DNA of 64,000 nt from assembly GCF_004762035.2 (NCBI RefSeq), contig NZ_SIJK02000032.1, positions 1 to 64,000 of the forward strand, given 5' to 3'. This document shows positions 45,021-54,404 of this stretch, piece after piece. Under the pieces are notes generated by a model. It was not told the origin of the DNA. It saw only the letters and a list, made by a program, of their open reading frames with translations, and did not search any database. Numbering within the stretch: position 1 is the stretch's first letter; each line of letters starts with the position of its first letter. Made by a program: the position numbers and the translations under genes. Origin of the DNA: Candidatus Chloroploca mongolica (lineage in GTDB: Bacteria; Chloroflexota; Chloroflexia; Chloroflexales; Chloroflexaceae).

Positions 45021-47387
45021 ATGGATGCGAACGGTCTGAAATTCTGGATGCTTGCGGATGCCCATGACTGGGTGCTGGCGGGGGAACAACCAGCGCTGCG
45101 CTATGATCGCGAGCGGCGTGCGCTACGGCTCGCCAGCCAGGCGGCAACCTTACCGCCGGTTGCGCCCGCTGGCACCGAAGCCGAGGCGACCGCCCGCCTC
45201 GAGCTCGTTCCGCAAGCTCGCGATGCGTTTGGCACACGGGCGATCTGGGACGCCGCAACTGGGCGCATCATGGCAACCGGTGCCCTTTCTGGGCAGGTAC
45301 CAATCTGGACAGCCCCGAGCGCCGCCGAGGCGCCGACGGATCTCTGTGTCGGCACCGATGGCGTGCTCTATCTTGCGGTGAACGGCGGCGTCACGCTGGT
45401 CGATCTGCGCGATCGGTGGGACGCAGTGAGCCTGAGCATGCCAGGGTTTGCGGCGTGGCGACTGGCGGCGGCGCCAGATGGCGGGGTATGGGTGCTTGAC
45501 CGTGACCAGCCACAGCTTGCGCGGGTCACAGGGCTGCCATTGCGGAGACGGGTTCAGGTTAACTATGACCCGGATACGCCGCGCCCCTGCGAAGAGAACG
45601 CGAACCCGCCCCGGCTGCAACCCTATCCGCACGCCACCTTCGTCGCCACCGAAAGACCCGTTGGCCTTGCGTGCAGCCCTGATGGACAGGTCGCCGTGCT
45701 CTGCTGGCAAACCGACGGCGCACCTGCCATTGTGCGTTATCTTGACGCACGCGGGGGATGGTATGAGCCGTGCCTATTGCAAGGCGTGACGCATCCCTTC
45801 AGCCTTGCCTGGGTCGCACGCGATCGCCTGGCCCTGCTCGTTGCGCATCTGGGCAACGAAGCCCCGGTCTACCCGGCAAGCCCTGGCGCGGCCCGGGTGA
45901 TGCCAGTCGGTGACTACTACCCCTTGCGACCTGATCGCTTTGGGGGTGAACCATTCATGCATGGCCTGACGCTCCCGCCGCACTATGCAACCAGCGACGA
46001 AGAGGGCAGCCTCCCGTTGCACTACCTTTCGTTGCCCAGTTTTCCGAGCGAAGGCGAAGCGAGCAACCAGACCAGCATTGACAGCGGCAGCGCGCGCACC
46101 GCCTGGCACCGGCTTTATCTCGAAGCCAACCTGCCCGACGTATGTGGCGTGCGCATCTTGCTGGCCGCCGAGGATACAGGCGCAGCCCCGACCGACAACC
46201 TGGAATGGCACGAGCACCAGTTTGGGTCGATCTTCAAGGTTGCCGGCGAACAGAATATCCCCGTTGGGGCGTGGGTGCCGCACGCCAGCGAAATCCCGCA
46301 CCATCCAGGCCTGCTCACCTGCGACCGTAGCCCTGGCAAAGCGGGCCTCTTTACCGCGCTGATCCAGCGCCCACAACGCAAAGTGAAGACCCTGCGTGGG
46401 CGCTACCTCCACGTCCGCATCGTGCTCAACGGCGATCGCCGCACCACCCCGGAAGTCTGGGCCGTTCGCGTCTATGCCAGTCGCTTCAGTTATGTCGAAA
46501 ACTATCTACCCGAACTCTACCGCGAGACCGTCTTTGGGCCTGAGGCTGATGCGTATCTGGTCAACGGCGAGCGCAGCACCCCGGCGGATTTCCTGGAACG
46601 GTTTGTCGGCAACTTCGAGGGCGTGCTGACCATGCTCGAAGACCGGGTCGCTGCGGCGCATCTGCTCACGGCCCCCGAGACGACCCCGCCCGAAGCGTTG
46701 GAATGGCTGGCAAGCTGGATCGGCCTCGCGCTCGACTCGGCCTATCCCGAAGCCCGCCACCGACGCCTGCTCGCGGCGGCCCCGACGCTCTACCGACAGC
46801 GCGGCACGCTGGCCGGGCTCACGCTCGCGCTCGACATTGCGACGGGCGACGGCGTCCGCGATGGCCGCATCATCGTCATTGAAAACTGGCGTTTCCGTCG
46901 CATTGTCGCCACCATCCTGGGGGCCAACCTTGCCGACGAAACGAACCCCCTGCTGGCCGGGATGGTGGTCAGCGGCAACAGCTATGTTGGCGACACCCTC
47001 GTGCTTGGCGACGAAGACAAAAAGGAGTTTTTAGCCCTCTTTGCCGCCGATCTCGACGTCACCGCAGCCGAGGCCGAGGTCATCGCCGCGCTCTTCGACC
47101 GCCTGGCCTATCGCGTTACAATCCTGGTTCACAACGACGTGCAACCGCAAGAGCAGGGGTTGATCCAGCGCATCGCCGCGCTAGAAACCCCCGCCCATAT
47201 CATCACCGACGTACAGACCGCCACTGGATCACTCATGGTCGCCTTGCGTTCCCTGATTGGCATCGACACCTACCTGAGTCCGAAACGTCCACCGGGGCCA
47301 CTCCGCCTCGGCACAAGCCAGATCGGCGTACGGGATCTGCTCCAAGCAACGCCCTCTCTTGATCCACGTCTCGATCAGCGAATCTAA
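45021..47387 (+). CDS. Baseplate/tail protein I-like protein (Afp12 position)
   Basis: 788 residues; the ATG at 45021 is preferred (13 nt after GGAGG) over one at 45009 that abuts the GGAGG. The N-terminal two thirds look like a beta-propeller (LCVGTDGVLYLAVNGGVTLV, GLACSPDGQVAVLCW). The C-terminal third matches the phage tail protein I family: YVENYLPELYRETVFGPEAD near 490, ERFVGNFEGVLTMLEDRVAA near 525, LEWLASWIGLALDSAYPEAR near 560 and LYRQRGTLAGLTLALDIATG near 595. It follows the gp6-like gene, as gpI follows gpJ in phages. Confidence 0.85.
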   Translation: MDANGLKFWMLADAHDWVLAGEQPALRYDRERRALRLASQAATLPPVAPAGTEAEATARLELVPQARDAFGTRAIWDAATGRIMATGALSGQVPIWTAPSAAEAPTDLCVGTDGVLYLAVNGGVTLVDLRDRWDAVSLSMPGFAAWRLAAAPDGGVWVLDRDQPQLARVTGLPLRRRVQVNYDPDTPRPCEENANPPRLQPYPHATFVATERPVGLACSPDGQVAVLCWQTDGAPAIVRYLDARGGWYEPCLLQGVTHPFSLAWVARDRLALLVAHLGNEAPVYPASPGAARVMPVGDYYPLRPDRFGGEPFMHGLTLPPHYATSDEEGSLPLHYLSLPSFPSEGEASNQTSIDSGSARTAWHRLYLEANLPDVCGVRILLAAEDTGAAPTDNLEWHEHQFGSIFKVAGEQNIPVGAWVPHASEIPHHPGLLTCDRSPGKAGLFTALIQRPQRKVKTLRGRYLHVRIVLNGDRRTTPEVWAVRVYASRFSYVENYLPELYRETVFGPEADAYLVNGERSTPADFLERFVGNFEGVLTMLEDRVAAAHLLTAPETTPPEALEWLASWIGLALDSAYPEARHRRLLAAAPTLYRQRGTLAGLTLALDIATGDGVRDGRIIVIENWRFRRIVATILGANLADETNPLLAGMVVSGNSYVGDTLVLGDEDKKEFLALFAADLDVTAAEAEVIAALFDRLAYRVTILVHNDVQPQEQGLIQRIAALETPAHIITDVQTATGSLMVALRSLIGIDTYLSPKRPPGPLRLGTSQIGVRDLLQATPSLDPRLDQRI

Positions 47388-47426
47388 GACGCCGTCCATC
47401 TTTTATGGATAGCCGTCCTCTGGTAA

Positions 47427-47500
47427 GGGCACAGCGCGCTGTGCCCCAACACATCCCAACACAGCGCGCTGGGCCCCAACACAGCGCGCTGGGCCCCTAC
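47427..47500 (+). repeat. Three palindromic CAGCGCGCTG units
   Basis: GGGCACAGCGCGCTGTGCCC (47427-47446) is a perfect palindrome. Two further copies (ACACAGCGCGCTGGGCCCC) follow at about 24-nt spacing. They occupy the 154-nt gap between two CIS genes. Confidence 0.8.
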
Positions 47501-47541
47501 AAGTAACAAATGACAGGGCGCAGCCCTGAAGGAACAAAGAC

Positions 47542-48402
47542 ATGAGCAGATACCCAGATCCGCTGGCGCAGGCCAGACGCACCACCGACCGGCTCTTCTA
47601 TGCGACCGGCGTGCTCTTGGATGCCCAGGATTTTCTTGATGAGCAGACCTACCATCGAGGGCGGCAGGCCCGGGCGCTCCATTTTTTGCATGGATCGGGT
47701 ACCGCTGCCGGCCTGCGCGTCGTCTACGAGGCTGAAGTGCCTGCCGCTGAGGGTACCCCCGGTCGCGAAGAGCGACTGCTGGTGCATCCGGGGGTGGCAA
47801 TCGATCGACTGGGGCGCTTGATCGAGGTGCCGAGTACGGTATGTCTGCGGGTACAACGCTGGTTTGATGCCAACGCCGCTGACCTGCCGGTACTGGTGGC
47901 CGATACGAGCAGTGACGGTACGGACCGCCCCGCCCGGGTCGAAGTTGACCTCTATCTGCGCTATGTCGCGTGTGAACAGGGCAAAACCCCAGCGCTGGCC
48001 GCCGGGCCGTATGACGCACTCAATGCGGTGCAACCTTCGCGGCTACGTGACTACTACGACATTGATCTGATTGTCCGCGATCGCGCCGATGCGCCGCTGC
48101 CCTTTGATCACTGGGCCAGCGCCGTTGAGGGCGTTGACCCGGCGGATCGCCCGGCGGCCCTGCGCGAGGCGATCTACACGGCGTGGGACGTGGCCGCCCG
48201 CGTTTCGTCACAGGATGAACTGAACCGTTTGCCCGAATATGTCTTTGGGCAAGATCCCACCGGCGTTTTTCTCGCTCGCGTAACCATTCCAGCCACCGCC
48301 GGCCCACCGGCGACCCGCGCACCCGGCGATGTCACCCTGAGTGAGACCGGGCGGCTCTTTGCCTATACGACCGCAGCCCTGCTGGCATGGTTAGGTCAAT
48401 AA
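47542..48402 (+). CDS. eCIS protein, family member 1 (EQ...GV.GL motif)
   Basis: 286 residues starting MSRYPDPLAQARRTTDRLFY. The motif TGVLLDAQDFLDEQTYHRGR, then GTAAGLRV and LLVHPGVAIDRLGRLIEVP, defines an N-terminal module shared with the next two genes. Similar modules occur in eCIS loci as short proteins of unknown role, as I recall. Residues 125-280 are a beta/alpha region without a known motif. Probably a structural or fibre-base protein. Confidence 0.65.
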   Translation: MSRYPDPLAQARRTTDRLFYATGVLLDAQDFLDEQTYHRGRQARALHFLHGSGTAAGLRVVYEAEVPAAEGTPGREERLLVHPGVAIDRLGRLIEVPSTVCLRVQRWFDANAADLPVLVADTSSDGTDRPARVEVDLYLRYVACEQGKTPALAAGPYDALNAVQPSRLRDYYDIDLIVRDRADAPLPFDHWASAVEGVDPADRPAALREAIYTAWDVAARVSSQDELNRLPEYVFGQDPTGVFLARVTIPATAGPPATRAPGDVTLSETGRLFAYTTAALLAWLGQ

Positions 48403-48416
48403 AGAGGAGACAGGCT

Positions 48417-50417
48417 ATGTTTGATCTCAACCTGGAGGCTGGTCGCCGCTTGATGCGGCTGCGCCTCAACCGCGATGAGGCCGACCGCCTGACCCGTGAT
48501 GGCATCATGGTCGTTGACGACCGCCGCCGTCGCCCGCAGTGGTTCGATGGGCGCTTTCTGGCGGCCCGCGACCTGACCAACGAACAGAATTATGTGCTCA
48601 CGCGGCAGGCCGATCTCGGCAAGGCTGGCGGGGTTGGCGTCGTGCGCGGGCTAGAGGTCGTCGCGGACCGGCGCGGCTTGCGCATTCAACCCGGCTTTGG
48701 CCTCACCTCGCTCGGCGAGATGGTGATCATTCCGCGTGAACTGACCCTGCAAGTGCAGAACATCCCGCAGATCGAGCGGCTCAACCGTACCTTCGGGCTG
48801 TCACGGGTGCCCGCCGTGCCGCCACGCACGCTGACCGGTCTCTTTATCGTGGCGCTGCGGGCGGTCGAGTATACGGCGAATCCCATTGTCTCCTACCCAA
48901 CTGCGGTTGAAGGCGAACGCAGCGTCGAGGATGGCGACATCATTGAGGCGACGGCGGTGACGCTGATTCCTTTCAGCGATGGCGCAACGAGCAGCGAACT
49001 TGACCAGCGCCGGGCCGAGGTCGCCTACGCGATGTTTGTTGAACATGCCGAGCGCGAATTGCCGGTCGGCACGCTCCCACTGGCGATGGTTGCGCTCAAT
49101 CGCGGCTCGGTCGAGTGGATCGATCCCTTCCTGGTGCGCCGCGAAATTGGGGCTGAACATGCCGATGTGATCGGCCTGGGACCAATGCTCGGCTTTGCAA
49201 CACGGGCGACCCGCGAAGCGCACCTGTTGCAATACGATATGCATCTCACAAGCGTGCTCGATCGCCAGGGCGGGCGTCCGTTCAGTGCCACCGACTATTT
49301 CCGGGTCTTGCCGCCCGCTGGCCGTCTCCCTCGCTCGGCGGTCAATCCCAATGATTTCACGCAGACCTACTTTCCACCAGGCATCGAGGTCGATCTCTCG
49401 CTGGTGCCCGTTGATGAATTGAATATCCTGCTCGAAGAGAGTCTGGTGCTACCGCCGATTGATTTGACGCTCACCGCCGATCAACTCGAAAGCACCAGTA
49501 TTCAGATCATTATTCCGATCTCTCGTACTGAACTACGCCAGCGCATCAATCAACTCGAAAGCACCATGCGCCTGTTGCGCCCTGCTGCACCGGGGCTGGT
49601 TGCGGCGCGCAAACCGCTCGAAGCCCTGCGCACCTTGCGCCTGCCGCAGCGCCTGCCTCCGCCGATCCTTGATCCGGCGAGTCTCGCTGATCGCGCATGG
49701 CAAGAGGTTTTGCAGCGTGCCGAGCAGCTCTGGTTTGTCCGGCGGCGCAACTTTCATTATAAAGCCGAGCTTGTCGGCACGATCATTCCGCTCCCGGTGG
49801 AACCGCCGGTGGACGGCGGCGAAGGCGGTGGTGACGAGGTGCCCGATCGCACCCTGATCAGCGAGAACCGCCTGCTTGACGCGCTTGGCGAACGCGATCT
49901 GCCCAATTTCTATTTTCGTCGTTTTGCCGCGCTCCGCTCGGCTGCCCGCGAAAACAACACCTGGGAGAGCGTTGTCACGCTGCTTGACAATGCACGCTGG
50001 CGCAGTGAACCGTTCCTGCTCGCCGGCAGCATTCACGAGATGAGTCTTGTCGAGGGGATGCAGCGCACCAATTTGCGCAATGTGGCCCGCCGCTATCAAA
50101 ATGCTGGTCAGGGTTATGCCACACTCCGTCGGTTGGATGATGCTGTGCTGACCCGGTTTTATCCCGAATTGATCGTGACCGTGCCACGCTTTTTGCTTGT
50201 CCCAGAAATTGATCAATTGATTACGCAATTCAGTAACCAGAACGACATCGCAACCATCAATGAATTCTTGCTGAAAATGGGTCAGACGCTGCGTGAAGGC
50301 GATCTGTCGCCCGAAGAGGTCTTCCAGGCGATGCTTGAACAATTAACTGCTGCGGGGATCAGGGTCACACGGACTAACCCGGCTGAGATCCCCTTCTTCC
50401 CGCGCCGTGGGGAATAA
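48417..50417 (+). CDS. eCIS protein, family member 2
   Basis: 666 residues from the ATG at 48417 with AGAGGAGA upstream; a longer in-frame start is not supported. The N-terminus repeats the shared module: FDGRFLAARDLTNEQNYVLT near 46, GVGVVRGLEVV near 75 and LRIQPGFGLTSLGEMVIIPR near 90. The middle has a helical region (TELRQRINQLESTMRLLRPA near 365), and the C-terminus is helical and charged. The role is unknown. Order and shared module suggest assembly with its two neighbours. Confidence 0.65.
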   Translation: MFDLNLEAGRRLMRLRLNRDEADRLTRDGIMVVDDRRRRPQWFDGRFLAARDLTNEQNYVLTRQADLGKAGGVGVVRGLEVVADRRGLRIQPGFGLTSLGEMVIIPRELTLQVQNIPQIERLNRTFGLSRVPAVPPRTLTGLFIVALRAVEYTANPIVSYPTAVEGERSVEDGDIIEATAVTLIPFSDGATSSELDQRRAEVAYAMFVEHAERELPVGTLPLAMVALNRGSVEWIDPFLVRREIGAEHADVIGLGPMLGFATRATREAHLLQYDMHLTSVLDRQGGRPFSATDYFRVLPPAGRLPRSAVNPNDFTQTYFPPGIEVDLSLVPVDELNILLEESLVLPPIDLTLTADQLESTSIQIIIPISRTELRQRINQLESTMRLLRPAAPGLVAARKPLEALRTLRLPQRLPPPILDPASLADRAWQEVLQRAEQLWFVRRRNFHYKAELVGTIIPLPVEPPVDGGEGGGDEVPDRTLISENRLLDALGERDLPNFYFRRFAALRSAARENNTWESVVTLLDNARWRSEPFLLAGSIHEMSLVEGMQRTNLRNVARRYQNAGQGYATLRRLDDAVLTRFYPELIVTVPRFLLVPEIDQLITQFSNQNDIATINEFLLKMGQTLREGDLSPEEVFQAMLEQLTAAGIRVTRTNPAEIPFFPRRGE

Positions 50418-50429
50418 TTGTTGCGCTAG

Positions 50430-50454
50430 CAGCGAGGGCGAGGTGCCCTCGCTG
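50430..50454 (+). other. 10-bp hairpin between two large CIS genes
   Basis: CAGCGAGGGC (50430-50439) pairs with GCCCTCGCTG (50445-50454) around GAGGT. It starts 13 nt after a stop codon. There is no T tract. Confidence 0.5.
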
Positions 50455-50516
50455 CCAGCACAACATGGTACGCCAGAGATGTGCCGTTTGCGCCAGGTAA
50501 GCGGAAAAGGAAGACT

Positions 50517-53500
50517 ATGAGAATTCTCAAGAGCATACGCAATGCGCAGCGCGACGAGCATCTGCTTGCCATTGACCCCGAGCTACGTCCGGATCTCGTC
50601 AGCGATTGGCGTCGTCGGCTCAATTTTTTTACCGGGCGTTCGCTGAGTCACCGGGCGCTCGAGGCTGAACAGACGATCCGCGAGGCGCATCTTGCGCTAC
50701 GCGGTCAGGTTGTCTCGTCCGGAGTCATCGAGGGTCTCGAGGTCGGCCTTGAACGCGGCGAAGGTGGCACCTTTCTCCATCTCAATCGTGGCACCGGGCT
50801 AACGCCCGATGGCAATGATGTGACCGTGCCGCAGCCATTGCGCGTGCCGATTCACGCGCCGCAGGTCTATATTCCGCCCGAGACGGGCCTGGGCAGCGGC
50901 GATACGCAGCGCTCGCTGGCTGCGATGATCGCCAGCGCCGACGCCGATCCGCTGCCACGCGCATGCATTCTGGTGCTCGCGCCGGTGACCATCCCGTTGA
51001 GCGCAGCGACCGACAGCACTGATCCGTGCGCGATTGATGAGCAAGACGAGGCTTTTGCCGATTGGCAATGGATCGATGGGCTTGCCCTGACTTTTTATAG
51101 CTGGCCGTTGCATGCACTCAATCTGCCTGCCTTCGATGCCAACCAGTGGCAGAATCATCTGGCCCACGCCATCTTTGAGGCCGAAGCGTCGCTCGCGCCG
51201 GATGAGCGCATGCCCTGGGAACAACTCGGCGTTCCGGTGGGTCTGGTTGGCTTTGACGCCAGTTGGAACGCGCTCTTTGTTGATCGCTATGCCGTCGTGC
51301 GGGCGGGAGGCAAGCCGCGCCGCCGCACACCGTTGCTACCAGAGCGCGGCAATCCGTTTCTGTGGCAAGCGCGGATGCAACACTTCAGCGCCTACATGGC
51401 CGATCTGAGTCTGGAGCGCATGCCGATTGAGCAGATCGCCGCCCGCGTACGCTCCATGCCTCCCGCAGGAATTCTGCCCGCAGGTGCGCTGGAGCCGCGC
51501 CTGCTCGCCGACGATGGCACGACCCGCGCCCAGAACCATTTCTTTCCCCCAGGCTATGTGGTCGAGGCGCTGCCGGTGGTGCTCGAACAACTTGATGTTG
51601 TGCTCGAAGCGAGCGCCTCACTCGACCCATTTGATCTGCGCGTTCCCGATCGGGTGCGTGTCGCCGTGCCGGTGCCCCAGGTCTGGTACGAACCCGATTT
51701 GCTGCGCGTCGAAGTGGTTGACGGCGAATTTCAAACGACGCTCGCTGCATTTGCGCTACGGCGCAATCGCTGGTTGGGAAGACGCGTCCAGGTTCACCAG
51801 ATCACCAGTGCGCTCGTCAAAGCGATCACCGGCGAGGCCCTTGTCTATCCTGACCCCGACCCCGATGCGGTCGGCGAAGAGACGGTGCTCACCGGGGATG
51901 ACCTGCTCGACCCGAATGAGCCGGCACTGGCCGAGCCCGAAGCGGCGTATGGTACAACCCCGAGCGATGATGCGCCGGTCGTCACCGTACGTCAAGAGTT
52001 ACGCGCCTGGCTGGCCGAGCAGTCCCTGCTGCGCGAACCCGAAATGGCCCAGTTTGACCAGATGGGCCTCAGCAATTTCATCGTCTTTCTGCAGGAACGG
52101 GTCAAGCAGGCCGACGACCGCATCGATCTCGGCTTTGTCCAGGCACAGACCAATATGTATCGCCTGCGCCAGTTGCTGATGGGCACTGTCGGCGCAACGC
52201 GCCTCGCAACCTCGACCGCCCTCCCCGAGATTGCGCGGAGCGATTCGGCGATTGTTGCCAACGAGCAGATCCAACGCTACCTGGGCAATGTTGTGCAGCC
52301 TGATGTTTTGAAACGAACCCAGGGCACGCCGACAACCGGCGATGCGCCGACGCCGGGTGATCTTGCTGGTCGCGGTCTCGTGGCGAGGGCAGTGACTCGT
52401 TCCACAACGACCCCGGGCATGGCGCCTGCCGGTTTCAGTGGTGCCACCCCTCGCAACCTCTTTCTCTCCGCCGAAGTCAGTCGGCTCGCCGCTGGCCTGG
52501 CCGGGCGAAGCATCCCCGACGCAACGGTTGCAGCCGAGCTCGCTGCTGGGCGACGCGACCTCAGTGGGGGCCGCGGTGAACTGGCCCTCGACCTCGATAG
52601 CGTCCGGGGCCAGGCTGCCACCGCCAGCGGGGGCAAGCTCTTTGCGACGCCGTCGCTCGTTCCGCCCCAGGAAGCGATCATCAGCCAGTCCCACCTTGTT
52701 GGCAAGGGCTACGACTTTCGCACGATGACCGTTGCCGAACGCCTGCGGGCACCCGAGGCGAATGAGGCCAAAGAGGCGACGATTGCGGCCAAGTTTGATG
52801 TGGCGAGCGGCTTGCACAAACTGCTCGACATGGGCCTCAACCTCGATGAGATCAGCGTGCCGGGCGTCGCCGTCTACCAAGATGGTCGTCCCGTCTTCGA
52901 AGAAGTTGGCGATGGGCGCACCCGGCTCCGCCGCGAGTCGCGCACCCTGCGCGAACTCGCCAAGAACAATTTCCTCGATCTGCTGCGCGACCCCGATCCC
53001 GCCGACGCCGACGAAGCCGAGTTCTTCTCGCTCGCCGTGCAGCAGACGGAACATACCATCGCGGTGTTGCGCCTGGTCGAAGGGCGCATCCGCGCCTACC
53101 GAGCGGTGATTAACCGATGCGAGCAAACCCTCAAGGCCATCACCGATCTCGCTGCCCAGGCCGATCGTCGGCTCAAACTGATCGGTGACGAGCTCGCCGA
53201 AGCGCGGCACGACGTAGCCGTAGCAACCGCATTGCTGGCGGAAGAGACCGCCCGCATTGCCGGGATCAATGACCGTCGCAACCAGATCATCGCCGAGCAC
53301 GTCGATTTTCTTGCCTACTACCGACCACGCCTGAGCGATAATCGCAAGGATGTGCCCGTACGCTTTATTGATAATGGCCTGGTCGCGGCACCCGTTCCGG
53401 CCTGCCTTGCCCAGCGCGCCTATATTGCCCCCGAGCTCCGCGAGATGGTGGCGCTCTTGCGCGAAACGCCACTCAAATGGCTCAACGATCTGCGCCCGCT

Positions 53501-54401
53501 CTTGCAACGGCTCGACCGGGTCGAAACAATGGTCGAAACAATCCTGACGGCGCGCAACCGGGCGCAACTCTTCCAACCGGCTCAATATGCGATCCAGCCG
53601 GCCTTCCAGAGTCAAAGTCTGCTTGCGAGCGGGATCAGTCGGGTCTATACCGCACAGCAGCAGATCGTGGCCGAGCATCGCAGTGCAACCGCCCGCCTCG
53701 ACCTGAACAATGCGACGATCGGCAAAAGCTGGCAGCATACGCGGGTCACCGCCGAAGAACATGTCACGCTGAATGATCTGCTCAATGCCAGGCATAGCCG
53801 CAGCGACATTGCTGATCAGGCCACCACTGCGCTCAACCAAATCATGCATGTCGCTGCCTGTCTCTACAATGGCTTTGCGGCGGTCTTGCCATCGTTGCGG
53901 CTCACCTGGGCTGAACGCCTGAGCCAGTACGACGAGCCGGTGAACCTGCGCAATCTTGCGTCGTTGCCGCGCTGGGGCGAGATCGACCGGCTCGAACGGC
54001 GTGAATTGCAGGCCATGGTTGACTGGCTCTTCCTGCGCGTTGATGAGCGTGTGCCCGAGGCGACCAGTTTGATCAATGATCTCGTGCGCATCTGCATTTT
54101 GCTAGCGAGCCACGCCCCCGTCAATGAACTGGTCGCCGCCTCAATTGAAGAAGCCACGACAGCCAGCGAAGGGAGCCGCGTGCGCCTGAAGATCGATCCG
54201 GCGAAGGTGCATGTCGGCATGATCGCCTTGCTCTACCAGGGCAATACCGTGGTCGCCCAGGCGCTCGTTGATGACCTCGCCGGCAGCGTGGCGTCGGTAC
54301 AGGTGATCAAGACGATGCAACCCACGGTGCAACTCGAGGTCAATGCGCGGGTGCAACTCGCCGAAGCTTCGACGCTTGTGTTGAGTCATAGAAAACGGTA
54401 G
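50517..54401 (+). CDS. eCIS protein, family member 3, with long coiled coil
   Basis: 1294 residues from MRILKSIRNAQRDEHLLAID with AAAGGAAG upstream. It has the shared module (FTGRSLSHRALEAEQTIREA near 35, SSGVIEGLEVGL near 65, NRGTGLTPDGNDVTVPQPLR near 85). Residues about 500-700 are Ala/Gly-rich. About 850-925 form a coiled coil (RRLKLIGDELAEARHDVAVA). The C-terminus is helical with a final beta domain. Largest protein of the cluster. It could be the tape measure, whose gene is otherwise not recognised here, or a large structural protein; both are guesses. Confidence 0.65.
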   Translation: MRILKSIRNAQRDEHLLAIDPELRPDLVSDWRRRLNFFTGRSLSHRALEAEQTIREAHLALRGQVVSSGVIEGLEVGLERGEGGTFLHLNRGTGLTPDGNDVTVPQPLRVPIHAPQVYIPPETGLGSGDTQRSLAAMIASADADPLPRACILVLAPVTIPLSAATDSTDPCAIDEQDEAFADWQWIDGLALTFYSWPLHALNLPAFDANQWQNHLAHAIFEAEASLAPDERMPWEQLGVPVGLVGFDASWNALFVDRYAVVRAGGKPRRRTPLLPERGNPFLWQARMQHFSAYMADLSLERMPIEQIAARVRSMPPAGILPAGALEPRLLADDGTTRAQNHFFPPGYVVEALPVVLEQLDVVLEASASLDPFDLRVPDRVRVAVPVPQVWYEPDLLRVEVVDGEFQTTLAAFALRRNRWLGRRVQVHQITSALVKAITGEALVYPDPDPDAVGEETVLTGDDLLDPNEPALAEPEAAYGTTPSDDAPVVTVRQELRAWLAEQSLLREPEMAQFDQMGLSNFIVFLQERVKQADDRIDLGFVQAQTNMYRLRQLLMGTVGATRLATSTALPEIARSDSAIVANEQIQRYLGNVVQPDVLKRTQGTPTTGDAPTPGDLAGRGLVARAVTRSTTTPGMAPAGFSGATPRNLFLSAEVSRLAAGLAGRSIPDATVAAELAAGRRDLSGGRGELALDLDSVRGQAATASGGKLFATPSLVPPQEAIISQSHLVGKGYDFRTMTVAERLRAPEANEAKEATIAAKFDVASGLHKLLDMGLNLDEISVPGVAVYQDGRPVFEEVGDGRTRLRRESRTLRELAKNNFLDLLRDPDPADADEAEFFSLAVQQTEHTIAVLRLVEGRIRAYRAVINRCEQTLKAITDLAAQADRRLKLIGDELAEARHDVAVATALLAEETARIAGINDRRNQIIAEHVDFLAYYRPRLSDNRKDVPVRFIDNGLVAAPVPACLAQRAYIAPELREMVALLRETPLKWLNDLRPLLQRLDRVETMVETILTARNRAQLFQPAQYAIQPAFQSQSLLASGISRVYTAQQQIVAEHRSATARLDLNNATIGKSWQHTRVTAEEHVTLNDLLNARHSRSDIADQATTALNQIMHVAACLYNGFAAVLPSLRLTWAERLSQYDEPVNLRNLASLPRWGEIDRLERRELQAMVDWLFLRVDERVPEATSLINDLVRICILLASHAPVNELVAASIEEATTASEGSRVRLKIDPAKVHVGMIALLYQGNTVVAQALVDDLAGSVASVQVIKTMQPTVQLEVNARVQLAEASTLVLSHRKR

Positions 54402-54404
54402 CCT

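Noticed and set aside
52102-53849. Large minus-strand frames opposite the 1294-aa protein
   Set aside because: Shadows of a coding frame with clear start signal and coiled-coil content.
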